From NCBI GenBank assembly GCA_010015655.1, contig ML976762.1, positions 131,528 through 195,527 on the forward strand: DNA of 64,000 nucleotides, given 5' to 3'. This stretch comes from Bimuria novae-zelandiae CBS 107.79. Taxonomy: Eukaryota > Ascomycota > Dothideomycetes > Pleosporales > Didymosphaeriaceae. The position numbers and the translations under genes were made by a program. The notes below the pieces were generated by a model that saw only the letters and a program-made list of their open reading frames with translations, was not told the origin of the DNA and made no database searches. Shown piece by piece: positions 1 through 11,326 of the stretch; within the stretch, counting starts at the first letter, position 1, and each line of letters begins with the position of its first letter.

Positions 1-547
1 CCTTGCTCTCGTACAGAGGTCTATCAAAGATCCTCTTTGAGCGGGAGGTGATGCCGAGCAGGCAGCCTTTTTCGTCCATATTGTATATATGCTGAGTCTC
101 GATCTGATACTGGCCAATCTTTTGCTGTAGAAGCTGAAAGTAGTCCTTATATTTGCCTAGGGAATCAGCTTTATGGCGATTGCTGTCGATGCCGGTCGTC
201 CATCGTGATATTAAGGATTCAGGGTGGCGCCTCACAAAGCGATCAACCCATGATAAGCTAACCTCCTTTTTGGCTATAGTAGAGGCAAAGCTTTGTATCA
301 TTTGCCGTGTAGGAGGAAGGCCACGTTTAGTAAGGCCTCTAATATATTGTAGGAGCTCTGATTCTTGCTGTAGGCTGAGATTTCGACGTGTAGAGTCGGT
401 ATCTGCACGCGCCTGCGTGACGCCTTGGTGCCGGCGCGTTAATGTAGAAAGTGTAACACCATATTCTTTTGCAATTTTTCTATATGAAAAAGATGCTCTT
501 GGCTCTTGCGATTCGATTGCTGTAATTGCTGCCTTGATTGGATCCAT
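1..547 (-). CDS. pogo/Fot1-type transposase, N-terminal part (runs off window)
   Basis: An open frame of 182 codons runs from the ATG at 545-547 to the window edge with no stop. The N-terminus has a psq-like helix-turn-helix (residues about 1-45, including SYRKIAKEYGVTLSTLTRR). A CENP-B-like DNA-binding segment follows (about 65-130, with LLQYIRGLTKRGLPPTR). The sequence YNMDEKGCLLG near residue 160 would supply the first catalytic Asp of a DDE transposase. Such enzymes cut and paste DNA elements flanked by TA. Unlike every other transposase copy in the window, this part has no RIP-type stops and normal base composition. It is either a young copy or one that escaped RIP. The catalytic C-terminus lies outside the window, so activity cannot be judged. 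Confidence 0.82.
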   Translation of the reverse strand, partial: MDPIKAAITAIESQEPRASFSYRKIAKEYGVTLSTLTRRHQGVTQARADTDSTRRNLSLQQESELLQYIRGLTKRGLPPTRQMIQSFASTIAKKEVSLSWVDRFVRRHPESLISRWTTGIDSNRHKADSLGKYKDYFQLLQQKIGQYQIETQHIYNMDEKGCLLGITSRSKRIFDRPLYESK

Positions 548-638
548 ATTGGTGGGGATGCGGCGCGTGAAAGTTGGTACGTTGCATGGTGGGGTGTTGC
601 ATTGACTGACGTGTTGCACTGACTGCCGAGGCACGGTA

Positions 639-2758
639 CCGTGCCCGACGGGCTCGTGCACCGCGCGGGCTCGTGCACCACCCCACCAAACAACGCGTCT
701 ATCTCGACTTTTTCAACACGTGATAACTACACCACTATAGTACTAATTAACAAGGCAATTGCAGATTTAGAATCGCGTGAAGCTAGCGATAATTTTAGCA
801 TCTAGGGTATCGCGAAAAAATATGGTGTATCGCATTCAACACTTAGCCAAAGGTGGAACCACCAGACAGGCCCTCGGGCAGCCAGGTACGCCGCGCAACA
901 ACTACTTAGCCTACAACAAGAGGAGGGACTTATAGAGTATATTAGAGGGCTTATAGCTCGTGGGCTACCTCCTACAAGAGCTATAATACAAAATTTCGCG
1001 TCTAATATATTAAAAAAGCATGTTAGAGAGGGCTAGGTTTCGCGTTTTATTAACCATAACTATGACCATCTTATCTCTAAATAAAGCGCTAGCATAGACG
1101 TTGTACGCTACTAGGCTAACTTACAACGTAAGTACAAGTTATACTTTAACCTCTTATATTATAAGATCGTTTAGTATAAGGTAGAGCCTTGTAATACCTA
1201 TAATATAGATAAAAAGGGCTTTATAATTAGTATTACAGAACGCTCAAAACGGGTGTTTAGTTAGCTTTAATAAGAGGAAAAGAAGGTTTAAATAGCGCTT
1301 TAAGATAGCTCTTGAGAGTAGGTAACAGTTATAGTAACTATTAGAGTAGATAGAAGTGTTTTATCGCCAGCCCTTATATACTCGTTAGCTAACTACACAC
1401 TTTAAGCCTCATAGGTAGCTTAAATTAAAGCAGGAAAGCATAGTGTGTTTATAAGCTTCTTATTAACAGGATAGACAAATAATAATATTAGATTAGCCTA
1501 GTTAGAGCAGGTTTTCGACCGCGAAACAAAGTAAAAAGCACGCCTTAGCCAAGCTTAGCGCCTCCTTATACTCGATAGCTACGATAGCCACCTCTTAATA
1601 GACTTTATTAAATACTACAAGACTTATAAAATACTACTAGCCGTGTTTTCCCCTTACTTAACCTATATACTATAGCCTCTTAATATAGTTTGCTTTAAAC
1701 CTCTTAGCAGCAACTACTCCGCTAAGCTTATTAATTACCTCTTTAAAACGTAAGAGTTACTAGCTATCTAGAAGGGAGACTTCTTCCCGCTATTCTAGGG
1801 TGCTTAGAAGTCTACGTTTACAACAAAACTCGTCCTTAAGGCGTTTAAAGCCACTAGTATAGCCCCTATAAAGGCTAACGTCGTACTTAAGCGTTTCCGT
1901 AAACAGGACAACAATGAGAGTGAGGCACGGCTCTCAGCCCTTTTGCCTAAGGACTGGAGGCAGATAGAGCGTCTCATACGTGCTGTAGTGAAGGATACCT
2001 CAGTAAAGACCTCGCAGAAGCTCTCCCAAACGCTACACCAACTTTAGGTTCAAAACGAGCTACTACACCATAAGAACAGCGGCCTAAGAGATGCTCTTAC
2101 TACTAAGAAGCAGCATAAGAATGCTAGCAAGCCTCTTAATTTATAGCGCGAGGAGGAGTACTATAGTAGTGCTACTTTCTAGTCGCCCTTTAAGTTCGAG
2201 CGAGCACGTGAGCGTGAGGCAGAAAAGCAACACTAAGAGGAGCAGGAGAGACTAGTAAAGTTAAACAGAAAGGAGCTTTAAGCTACTACTAAGCTCCTTA
2301 AGGAGCAAGAGAAGGAGGAGCGTCGTGTGGCGAGAGAGAGAGCCAAGGAGGTGCGAGATCAGATAAAGGCCAAATAGGTGGCTGCCCGGGATGCCAGAAA
2401 AGCTGCTCAAAACACTAGGCAGGCCTCTACAATTACCTAAAGAGGCAAGCGCAAAGCTTCAAAAGCACCTCCAGCAAAGCGCAAGCCAAAACAAGCCAAG
2501 GGCGGTGCTATAGCTCATCCGTCGTCCCTAGAAGCTGCACCAGCACCTCCACCTAAAGTCAGCTCTCGCGGTCGCGCAATTACTCTCTCGCAAAAACTTA
2601 GATAGTATAACTTGTTTATACGCCTCTATAGAGTAATTACAATAAAAAATCTCGCGATAATCGCTTTTATAGCGCTTACAATAACCTCATCTTTGTGGTG
2701 GTAAGCATGTTAGTATTGGTGCACGAGCCCACGCGGTGCACGAGCCCGTCGGGCACGG
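639..2758 (+). mobile_element. RIP-damaged pogo/Fot1-like DNA transposon with TA duplication
   Basis: The ends form an inverted repeat of at least 43 bp. The left end starts CCGTGCCCGACGGGCTCG at 639 and its reverse complement ends at 2758. Each end is flanked by TA (637-638 and 2759-2760), the expected target duplication of pogo/Tc1-type elements. The interior is AT-rich and encodes a broken transposase on the plus strand. The inverted repeats are GC-rich and undamaged while the body is heavily mutated. The element sits just upstream of the transposase reading off the left edge, so it probably inserted into or next to that element's end. Confidence 0.82.
745..2605 (+). pseudogene. pogo-like transposase, many RIP-type stops
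   Basis: The plus frame resembles the transposase at 1-547: IAKKYGVSHSTLSQRW near 810-855 matches the psq helix-turn-helix, and EYIRGLIARGLPPTRA near 935-985 matches the CENP-B-like domain. The C-terminal tail is basic and Pro/Ala/Lys-rich (KAPPAKRKPKQAKGG, about 2465-2510) and ends at TAG 2603-2605. In-frame stops are frequent and mostly explained by C-to-T changes in CAA or CAG. The start is approximate because the original ATG is not visible. The copy cannot encode a full protein. Confidence 0.72.
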
Positions 2759-2779
2759 TATCGTGTATAGTATAAGGCG

Positions 2780-3635
2780 AAGGCGTACGCAGACGAACGT
2801 TAAACTTTAATATTACTACTTCTAGGTTAAGGGAAATAAGGCTAGCGCCTTAAAAGCCTCCCTTAATATTATTTTAAGTAATTATAGCCTTAAAAGTAGT
2901 AATAAAGCAAGGTAAGAACTTAATTTTAGTAATATACGTGATGTGGTTGCGCATTAGATCCTTGGCTTGGCGCCCATACGCCTTCTTTAGCGGCGAGAAA
3001 CACCCCACATCTAGTGGCTGTAGGAGGTGCGACGAATGTGGAGGCATATAGAGAGTAATAATCTTATTATCTTTGTAGTATTATTAGAATTTAAGCGAGT
3101 TATGGCTCTCGTGGCTATTAATAATAAGTAGCTAATAGCTACTAATAGTACGCCCTTTTGTATGCGCGTTAAAATGCTTTAGCTATTATAGACTAAGCTT
3201 ATTTGTTGTCTAGCCGTTCTTAGAGACTATAATAACCTAATTATAAGGTAGATCCTTCTCTTTATACTAGATAGAGAGGTGGTGCTTGCCCTAGAAGATA
3301 AGGAAGGGTGGAATCGCCCAGCCTATCGCATTAACGCCTTAGATAGCTAAAGTCTACTGTTAGTTGCCTTACTATACGCTCTTTAGCCTATCTTATTACT
3401 TAGAGCCTATAATAACTGCTCCTGTTAATATCATGCCTATTATGAAGCCAGTCTCGTCGAAATTATAGGTATCCTTGTCCAGGATACCATACTTGGCTTT
3501 GGTATTCTCTACAAGCCAGAACCAGCCTTGCATAACCTCAGGATCCTCATAGAGAGCTCTCTTATAGTCGTACTTTTAATTGAACTTGACTTAGAGCTCT
3601 GGCTAGCGCTTTATAAAGTTTATAGCCTAGTGCTG
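2780..3635 (-). pseudogene. pogo/Fot1-like transposase, C-terminal piece (split by gypsy element)
   Basis: Read on the minus strand, this stretch contains YDYKRALYEDPEVMQGWFWL, then KAKYGILDKDTYNFDETGF, which carries the first catalytic Asp of the DDE domain. It is the continuation of the N-terminal piece at 11332-11653. The 7.7-kb retrotransposon between them duplicated GCTAA at 3636-3640 and 11327-11331. Stops of RIP type increase towards 2780. The 3' end of this element is not recognisable: the inverted repeat expected from the other end (cggacactcgcttgtgaag near 11720-11738) has no partner near 2770. Confidence 0.78.
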
Positions 3636-3640
3636 GCTAA

Positions 3641-4088
3641 TGTTAAGTCCCTACGGGTAGCTAGTCCGTAAGTAGTTAGGGTTAGTTCTCGGGCAGGAGT
3701 ACTTATTAGGCAAGGAAGGAGTATTGACTGCTTAAGCTAGTTAATAGGGTTGTTGGTATTGAGAGGGCGTAGGAGTTATAATTAAATCGACGAGAGCCTA
3801 AGTTAAATCCAAACGATAGATTAATAAACAGGTTGAACACGAGTATAAGAGCTTATTCTCGCGTTCCTATATATATGCCCTTTTCTGCCATCCTGCATCC
3901 TTTACCATCCGGCCCTTGGCGGGATAGTGTTGCCATCCGGGATGTCGCTGCCATCCTGTCCTTGGCAGGATGGTTCCTCTTGGCGGGATGGTAGGTCACG
4001 TGATCTCGGTAGTGCAGTCCCACCGATGGTTACCCCGCGGTTGCCCATCGTTGGTCCTTGACATTTGTAGGTCGCTCGGATCCTAACA
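3641..4088 (-). repeat. 3' LTR of gypsy element 1 (element reads minus)
   Basis: The 448-bp copy begins TGTTAAGTCC and ends GGATCCTAACA on the plus strand. It pairs with 10879-11326; the two differ mainly by C/T or G/A transitions, as expected from RIP. GCTAA lies just outside at 3636-3640. The polypurine tract used to prime plus-strand DNA synthesis is adjacent at 4089-4105. Confidence 0.93.
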
Positions 4089-4217
4089 TCACCTCCCCCC
4101 TTTCTAGATATCGTCCCGATATCCCTGCGCCTTGTCGTGTGGCTGCATAAGCGGTCGTCCCATATAAGTATCGTCGTAGGTCCCGGGCATTTCTGAAACC
4201 TGATTGCCTTCCTGACC

Positions 4218-4829
4218 ATGCCTAAGGATCCTAAGCCCCGCAAAGCGCGCGCGCCTCGCAAGAAGACTTTGACCTAAGAGCGACACGATCGTGCCCTTCG
4301 TATTCGCGAGTCGTTAAAGGAGATGGTGTTTCGTTGTGAAAGGTGTATAAAGAAGAATTTGCGATGTTTCGTGGATACCGCATCCGGTCGTTGCGCTGGT
4401 TGTATCGCTGCGCATGCTGAGTGCGAGTTGTATGTTCCTGAAGAAGAATGGGAAAAGGTAGAGCAGGAGAAGCGTGCGAAGCGTTTAGAGCTGTTGCGTA
4501 CGGAGGAGTTGGTTGCGCGAGCCCAAGCAGATGCTGCGCGTGTGAGGCGTGAATTGGCTGAGGTGGAAAGTCGTGAGCAGGAGTTTGCTCGTCGTGATTT
4601 GGCGATAGCGAAGGCCACACGAAGCTAGGAGGCGGATAGCTCGAGTGCGGTCGTCCCGTCCTAAGACATCGATCCCTTCACTGATCTAGGCTGGTCACAG
4701 GCCAACAATCTTCCTCTTGACTCGTCAATGGATCTTTTTCTTAACGAGTTCTTAACTGGCTCTCCTCCCGTTGTCTCTGCTTCCTGGTTTGACGATGGTA
4801 CTGTGCCAACGCTTGGCGATAGTTTCTGA
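4218..4829 (+). pseudogene. antisense accessory ORF of gypsy element 1: Cys-rich, coiled-coil protein
   Basis: A 203-codon frame runs from ATG 4218 to TGA 4829 opposite to gag-pol, broken only by three RIP-type stops (TAA, TAG, TAA). It starts with a basic segment (MPKDPKPRKARAPRKK). A cysteine cluster follows, with the order C-x2-C-x6-C-x8-C-x2-C-x6-C (from FRCERC to AECELY). Then comes a charged, probably coiled-coil stretch rich in E/R/A, and an acidic, aromatic tail (DLFLNEF, SWFDDG). The layout resembles a small zinc-cluster regulator, but this is inference only. Its last 89 bp overlap tail-to-tail with the end of the polyprotein (stop at 4741). Gypsy element 2 carries an equivalent ORF at the same place. 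Confidence 0.7.
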
Positions 4830-7800
4830 GGTTTGCTTCTGGTTCCCATGTATTCTCTGAGTGTGGATATCCTTTCCACTTAATTAAGTAGGTTCGTGGC
4901 TGATCTGTGTGTTGTAGTATCTTTTCGACTTTGAATTCGGTTTCTTCCTCTGGCTGGTGATAGAAGGTGGTTTCGACTGGTGTTTCTAGGTCTGTAGGTT
5001 CTAATTAATTGACATAGAATACCGGGTGTATCTTTGCGTCTAGTGGTAGTTCCAATTAGTAGTTAACTAGTGATATTTGTTCCAAAATAAAAAATGGCCT
5101 AACCTTAACATAATCCAGTTTCTTGTGCTTTTTCTTCTGGGTTCGAAGATTTTTCGTAAGCAGATATGCTTTATCCCCCTTCTTTAGCTGAGGTGCCGTT
5201 TTTCGTTTCTTGTTGGTGTAGGAAATGCTTCGCTGTTGAGCTTTCTCGAGGTTTCTTCGGAGTTGTTCGTGTATTTTCTTTATATTTTCTGCCATGTTGA
5301 TGGCTTCTTCCGTCTTAATCGTTGTAGGAAATACCTAATTAAAGAGATGTAGATGTCTTCCGTAGTTTGTATAAAATAGTGTGTATCCTGTTGCTGCTAA
5401 TACCTTGTTGTTATATGCTAATTATGCTATAGGTAGTAATAAAATCTAGTTATTCTTCTGGTTGTTGTAGTAGATGCGTAGGTACGTTTTAATTGTTTGA
5501 TTTGTGCGTTCTGTCTGTCCGTCTGTCTGCGGATAATAGGCTGTTGATAACTTCCGTTTCGTTCTAATAAGTGCCATAAGGGTTGTCTAGTAGTTTAATG
5601 TGAAGAGCTTGTCTCTGTCGCTGATAATTGTCTTTGGAATGCCATGGTGTCGTATAAGTTAATCTAGGATAAGAAACGCGAGTTCCTTAGCCGTAGTCGT
5701 CTTTTAACATGGTAGTAGTTCTACATATTTGGTGAATCTGCATACGATTACCAATATCAAGTCGTAGCTTATTCCTGTTGCTGGGTCTTTTAACTTAGGT
5801 AGTCTAGTTATAAAGTCCATCGCGATATCTTCCTATAGTGCTGTTAGAATCTAAATTACTTGCATCTCGCTGTACTTAAGATAAGTGGCATGCTTGTTCC
5901 TTTAGTAGTCCGCGCACCTGCGTATGTACGTTATTACTGCTTCCTTAATTTCTTAGAATGTGTAATTCCGTTAGATAAGTTCTATTGTTTTCTTAATGCC
6001 TGGGTGTCTGTATATTAGGTCATTATGGTATTGTCGTATGATCTCTTTTTGTTGTTCTTTAGGTACTTCTCGTGTTGTAACGAGGATTTGGTTGAGTTCT
6101 GTAGTAGGTTCAAGAGATCTATCTGGGTTCTGTCGCAGTATTATAGAATAGGTCCTTAGTTTATCTCCTGTAAGATCGTGTCGTTAGCTGAGTGCGTCTG
6201 CTCGTCTATTTTCTTTGCCGGGTGTATATATAATCTTAAATTTGTATTATCTGAGCGTTTCTGACTATCTTGCCTGTCGTGGCGTGAGTTCCTTCGTGGT
6301 CGTGAAGCGTGTAGGGTTCTTATGGTCTGTAAAGATCTTAAGTGTAGAGTAGCTAAGAGCGTAGATTCTTTAGTGCTTTAGTGTTTTGACGATTGCGTAT
6401 AGTTCTTTGTCGTGTACGTTATATCGTGCTTCCGTGTCGGTGAACTTGCATGAGTAGTATGCAATAGGGTGCAGCGCTGCCAACGAATCGAACAGGATCC
6501 GAACAAGGTGCTTGTTCGTTCGTTCGGCCCACATACAAATGTACGTACGTTCGAGACGACTCGAACAGGAGCGTCTTCGAACAGTACAACGAACGTTCGG
6601 CCGAACGTTCGTATATATACAACTTTCCTAATTAGGAAGGAGGTTGGTGTTGTGGTCGAGAAACTGGCTGCCGTCCACCAGCTGGATGTTTTAGCCGGCA
6701 TCCTTCTTGACGACGTGGTTGAGGAGACGTTTGCCTTGCCAGAGGCGGGTCCATACAATAGGAAAACGAGCTCCGGACGCTTTCAGCTCGCCGGGAAATT
6801 CATGCGTAGGAGCGACGGACTCCACTTCAGATGGCGAGTCATCCAAGCTCTCGAAGCTCTCCGCCATCGCCATGACAGCTGCCGTACGCGACCCGGCATG
6901 GTGATAGCTGTCAAATGCCAGCCGGGTTGACTGGGTCGACTGGGTCGACTGGGACGACTGCGAGCGGGTAACAAATTGATCCATAACAAGATACGCTCAC
7001 GGCTGACGATGGGAAACAGTGGGAGGCACGTCGACGAGAAAACTCAGAGTTTTCTTCTCCTACAAGAACGTTGCACAAGGCAATATACGACAACGCCACG
7101 CGTGGCACAAGGCCAGCAGAACAAGGTAATACTCCACCAATTAGGACAGAATCCCCATACTAAATCGATCAAACGTAGTCCCGAACAACCGAACGTTTGG
7201 CTCTAATAATGCGTTCGTTCGAAGCTCTGTTCGACCCACCATGCCTGTTCGTTCGTTCGATCCAAAACACCAGAAAACGCCGTTCGGATCGATTGTTCGG
7301 ATCGAACGTTCTGTTCGTTGGCAGCGCTGATAGGGTGCCATTTGCCATCTTTCTCTTGCTTCGCGTAGGCGCCTATCGCGAGGTCACTTGCGTCTGTTTC
7401 GATTCGTAGTGGTTTTCCATCCCTAAAGTGGATGAGTACTGGTGGCATAATGCATGCGGTCTTTAGGAGTTAGAACGATATTCTACACTCTACAGTCTAT
7501 GCGAATAGTGTGTCTTTTTTTATAAAGTTTATAAGTGGTATCGTGATCTTTGCGTAATCCCTAATAAATTATTAATTAAATCTATAGAATCCTAAGAATT
7601 CTTAGATGTTCTTCGCTATCTTTAGTATTAGCTAGTTCTTAATGCATTTAATCTTATTAGGTGCGACTTCAATTCCTTCTGTGCTAATAACGTGTCCTAG
7701 GAATTTAAGTTATATTACGTGCTACTTGCACTTCTTTAGTTTAATCCTAAGGTGTGCCTTATCTAGTGCTATTAGTACTATTTATACGTGCGGAACGTGG

Positions 7801-8900
7801 TCCTCGTCGTTTTTAGAGTAAACGAGTATATCGTCCATGTATGCGATAACGAATATGTCTAGGTAATTACGGAGTACGTAGTTAATTAGTGCTTGGAAGT
7901 TTGCCGGTGCGTTAGTAAGTCTAAAAGGTATAACTATGTATTTAAATAGTCTATAGCGTAACCTAAACGCTGTCTTCCACTCGTTACCTTCCTTAATTCT
8001 TATAAGGTGATATCTATCTCGTAAGTCTATTAGTATAAAGCGTTTGGCTCTTAAGAGTTAGTCTCTTAGTTCTGAGATATTTAGTAGTAGGTATCGATTT
8101 TTAATCGTTATGTCGTTAATCTTCTAATAGTTAACACATGGTCGTGGTGTGCCGTCTTTCTTTATAATAAATATAAAAGGGCTGGCTGCTAGTGACTTTA
8201 ATGGTCGTATGTATCCTTTCGCGAGATTTGTCTCGATAAATTCCTTTTCTTGTTGGAGTTCTTTCCCAGTCTTGCCATATAGTGGTCTAAAGGGTGGCGT
8301 TTTTCCTTCTACTAGGTCTATCGCTAGATCCCAGGGCTGATGTTCTGGAAGGTTTGCTTTTCCTTCTCTCTCGGTGAATATATAATTCCATGCTTGGTAG
8401 CATTCTAGAATTTCATAGTTTGTGCTTTCATCCATCTTCTTGCGCTCTGTGACCTGGTGGTTCCTGCCAGCGTCTGCCAAGGGTTTCTTCCGTTTTTCGA
8501 CTGTCTGTCGCGAGACTATAGTGTTGATAGCTCTCTCATCTACTATCATGCTCTGTTAATGCGTAGGCTTTGCTTACAATGCATAGTTATAGCGTTTAAA
8601 GGATAGCTTCTTCCTTTCCTAGTTAATCGTGGGATTGTGCTTCCTTAACTAGGGTAGTCTTAAAATCACGTCGTGATTGGCTTCCTTAATAATATCGAGG
8701 GTAATTAATTCCTGGTGTCCATAGATTGTGAGGGTAGTTTTGACCTTGTATTTAATTGTTGCTTTGCCGGGCATTAGTTGTCTATTCGCGACATAGATAG
8801 TATAGGGCATGGCCTTCTTGCGCTTATAAAGTCCTGCTCTATTAAGTGCTTTTCTTAATATATAGCTTTCCTGTGCTCCTGAGTCTAGCATGGCTTTTAT
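4741..8900 (-). pseudogene. gypsy element 1 pol: protease, RT, RNase H, integrase, chromodomain
   Basis: Domains read downward in order. Aspartic protease, with LDSGAQES (about 8890-8650). Reverse transcriptase, with GTPRPCVNY near 8125 and catalytic YMDDILVYS at about 7815-7841. RNase H start, with RIETDASDLAIGAYAKQ near 7400, interrupted by the hAT element and resuming with YYSCKFTDTEARY near 6455. Integrase, with AMDFITRLPKL near 5820 and STAYYPQTDGQTERTNQTIK near 5510. Chromodomain, with YLIKWKGYPHSENTWEPEAN near 4890-4830. The frame ends at the TAA complementary to 4741-4743. Many stops come from CAA/CAG/TGG changes. A chromodomain integrase places the element among chromoviruses, which target modified chromatin. 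Confidence 0.88.
6472..7329. mobile_element. 858-bp non-autonomous hAT transposon
   Basis: Perfect 16-bp terminal inverted repeats CAGCGCTGCCAACGAA lie at 6472-6487 and 7314-7329. They are flanked by a perfect 8-bp duplication ATAGGGTG (6464-6471, 7330-7337), the hallmark of hAT transposons. The outer ~250 bp on each side are dense in GAACG/CGTTC words, probably transposase-binding subterminal repeats. The interior has normal GC and a 9-bp minisatellite (about 6929-6955). It also holds a 97-codon frame on the minus strand (6691-6984), perhaps a leftover of a transposase N-terminus. It is too short for an hAT transposase. It splits the RNase H gene of gypsy element 1 and lacks RIP damage, so it arrived after the host element was mutated. 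Confidence 0.93.
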
Positions 8901-10850
8901 TTATATTTCTTTAAGCTGTACTGGTAGCTTGATTAATGCCTAACTGTTTATGGCATTTAGTTCTCTAAAGGCGTCTTCCCTCCTGAGCCTAGGTCTAAAA
9001 AAGACATCTTTTCTGTAGGTGGCTTTATAGGATTAAGGTGTCGTTCCTTCTTCTTCTCCTAAGGCTGCTGCTAGCCCTTTTCTAGGAGAGCTTTACCGTC
9101 TTCTTCCTTCGTTACCATTTTAATCCTGAGGGTCGTAGTCCCTTTTGGTATGCGATTGAACCCATGCTTTCCCTTTTGCTCTTTGTGTTCCTCACAATCG
9201 GGGTGTAAGCATGTTTGCCATTTGTCGGATGCGCATTTTCCATTAACCAGTAGCGACATTGCTTGGTTTAGGTGTAGAAAGTATCGCTTTTCACGTTTGT
9301 CCCAGAGGTGAACGTTATAATGGGTGATAGGGCAGTCGAACCACTCCCATCTGCATCGTTAGTACGTTTGGGGAAAATAACTGTATTCCTTGGCTTGGTA
9401 ATAAATGGTATATTGGTCTTCTCTATAGAGGGTCTATCGTATGGTCTCATGCGTAGGGTTACGGTGGTCTAGGTCGTACTGTGGTTCGTAGTTCGGGCTT
9501 TCGTTTGGGTATTTCTTCTTGGGGTCTTCGTGGGCATAGCGGTGGTCTGCCATTTCTCTTGCTGCTTTACTGACCAGGTCGGGTTGGTAAGCATGAAAAA
9601 ATGCTTCTGCGTAGTCTTGTCGTTCTACTGCCGTAAACCCGAAGTCTCCTTCTCGAGGTTGGTGTTTTTCTAAAAAGTCGAAAACGTTCGTTGTCTTGCT
9701 GGTAACTAGCTTGTTCTAGCTAGGGTAAGGAGTAGGAGATTGAGGCACTAGCTCTATCTTTTCCTTATCCAAACCTTTGTATGCATCCTTGTAGAGTTGC
9801 GAGTTAGGCAAGTCTAATTACTCTAAGTCCTTATTTAGGATGTTAGATTACTTAATAAAGGGTATTACCTGCTATTCTTCGTCGGTTGCTTCTGTGTTAT
9901 CGACGGTAAGTACGTTTAGCTGTCTAATAACCTTGTTATTAAACCTGTAATTCCTAGCGATATAACCTAGTTTATTACATATAAAGTATTTGCGTGTCTT
10001 GGTCCCCTTATGTTAGGTTCTATCTAAGATGCGCTTTTAGTTAGGCTTGCGAAAGCTATTAGACTTCCTTGTTCCTTTCTCTAAGTTATTAAACTGGATT
10101 CCTTCCATGGGTTGGTAGCCATAAGAGTCGCTTTATTGCTGTTGTCGAGGTGCTTTTGGTGGCGCCCTGTAGACTACAGGTGCCTGTCGTCCAAAACTGA
10201 CATTCCTCGGGTTTCTGCGAAACTCTTCTTGTAATGCGAACTATTCTCTATTAATCTAGATAGATTCTTCGTATAGCTTGTTAAGGGTATTAAGTTTAGC
10301 ACTACTGCGTAAGAGTTCTTCGCGCACGTTACGTTTAAGTCCTTATTAATATATAGTCTTAAGGGATTCGTCTTCCTAGTTAAGCTATACAGCGTACTTG
10401 CGAAACTCGGCTGCATACTCTACTGCGGATCGTCGTTATTAGATAGTTTAGATAGCTCGTTTAGCTATGGCAGTTTTGTTGGCAATTCTAAACAGTTGCT
10501 TAAGGCATTTCTTAAAGTTTAGGTAATCCTTAATAATGTCAACTGCGTTGGCGTGACTATTTATGTAGTCCTCGTCTTTATTATCGTGGTCCATGTCCAT
10601 ATACTTAACTAAGTAGGGACAGATCTATTCTTCGGCTAGTCCTTGCATGTAAGTTACTGCGAAGATGACTTTCTTCTTATCTTCGAGATTATTGTCCATG
10701 TTGAAGAAGTATAGGTCTAGTTATAGAAGCTAGGTGTCGAGGAGACTACAATTATTATTATATAAATTAGGTTTGTGCGCCTTATTCTTAGTATCCTTTA
10801 TTAGAGTAACACTAGCGTTGCCTGAAGCCATGGAAGAAGTAGGAGTCCTA
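8901..10850 (-). pseudogene. gypsy element 1 gag with decayed zinc knuckle
   Basis: The gag part is heavily RIP-damaged and few stretches are readable. Near 9955-10000 the minus strand encodes KYFICNKLGYIARNY, a C-x2-C-x4-H-x4-C zinc knuckle in which the first and last Cys and the His all now read Tyr (TGC/TGT to TAC/TAT and CAC to TAC, as RIP would produce). Such a knuckle binds genomic RNA in Gag. The gag start near the upstream LTR at 10879 cannot be fixed. Confidence 0.6.
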
Positions 10851-10878
10851 GTAGTACTTATGTTAAGGGTGTTCAAGA

Positions 10879-11326
10879 TGTTAAGTCCCTACGGGTAGCT
10901 AGTCCGTAAGTAGTTAGGGTTAGTTCTTAGGTAGGAGTACTTATTAGGCAAGGAAGGAGTATTAACTGCTTAAGCTAGTTAATAGGGTTGTCGGTATTAA
11001 GAGGGCGTAGGAGTTATAATTAAATCGACGAGAGCCTAAGTCAAATCCAAACGATAGATTAATAAACAGGTTAAACACGAGTATAAGAGCTCATTCTCGC
11101 GTTCCTATATACATGCCCTTTTCTGCCATCCTGCATCCTTTACCATCCGGCCCTTGGCGGGATAGTGTTGCCATCCGGGATGTCGCTGCCATCCTGTCCT
11201 TGGCAGGATGGTTCCTTTTGGCGGGATGGTAGGTCACGTGATCTCGGTAGTGCAGTCCCACCGATGGTTACCCCGCGGTTGCCCATCGTTGGTCCTTGAC
11301 ATTTGTAGGTCGCTCGGATCCTAACA
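10879..11326 (-). repeat. 5' LTR of gypsy element 1 (element reads minus)
   Basis: This 448-bp copy matches 3641-4088 and ends CCTAACA, followed directly by the GCTAA duplication at 11327-11331. As the upstream LTR of a minus-strand element it would carry the promoter for gag-pol. The primer-binding site should lie just below 10879 but is too mutated to assign to a tRNA. Confidence 0.92.

Larger units (their letters stand above)
3641..11326 (-). mobile_element. Ty3/gypsy chromovirus retrotransposon 1, with hAT insertion
   Basis: Two 448-bp direct LTRs (3641-4088, 10879-11326) run TGTTA..TAACA when read on either strand and are flanked by a perfect 5-bp duplication GCTAA. The coding strand is minus: gag, zinc knuckle, protease, reverse transcriptase, RNase H, integrase and chromodomain follow in order from 10.8 kb down to 4.74 kb. 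A purine tract (minus-strand AGAAAGGGGGGAGGTGA, 4089-4105) abuts the downstream LTR, confirming orientation. Without the 858-bp hAT element and its 8-bp duplication the length is about 6.82 kb. RIP has placed many stops in the polyprotein. It inserted into a pogo transposase gene. Confidence 0.93.

Noticed and set aside
3902..4620. Minus-strand frames in and next to the left LTR of gypsy element 1
   Set aside because: They cross the LTR and polypurine tract and mirror the plus-strand accessory ORF; no motif of their own.
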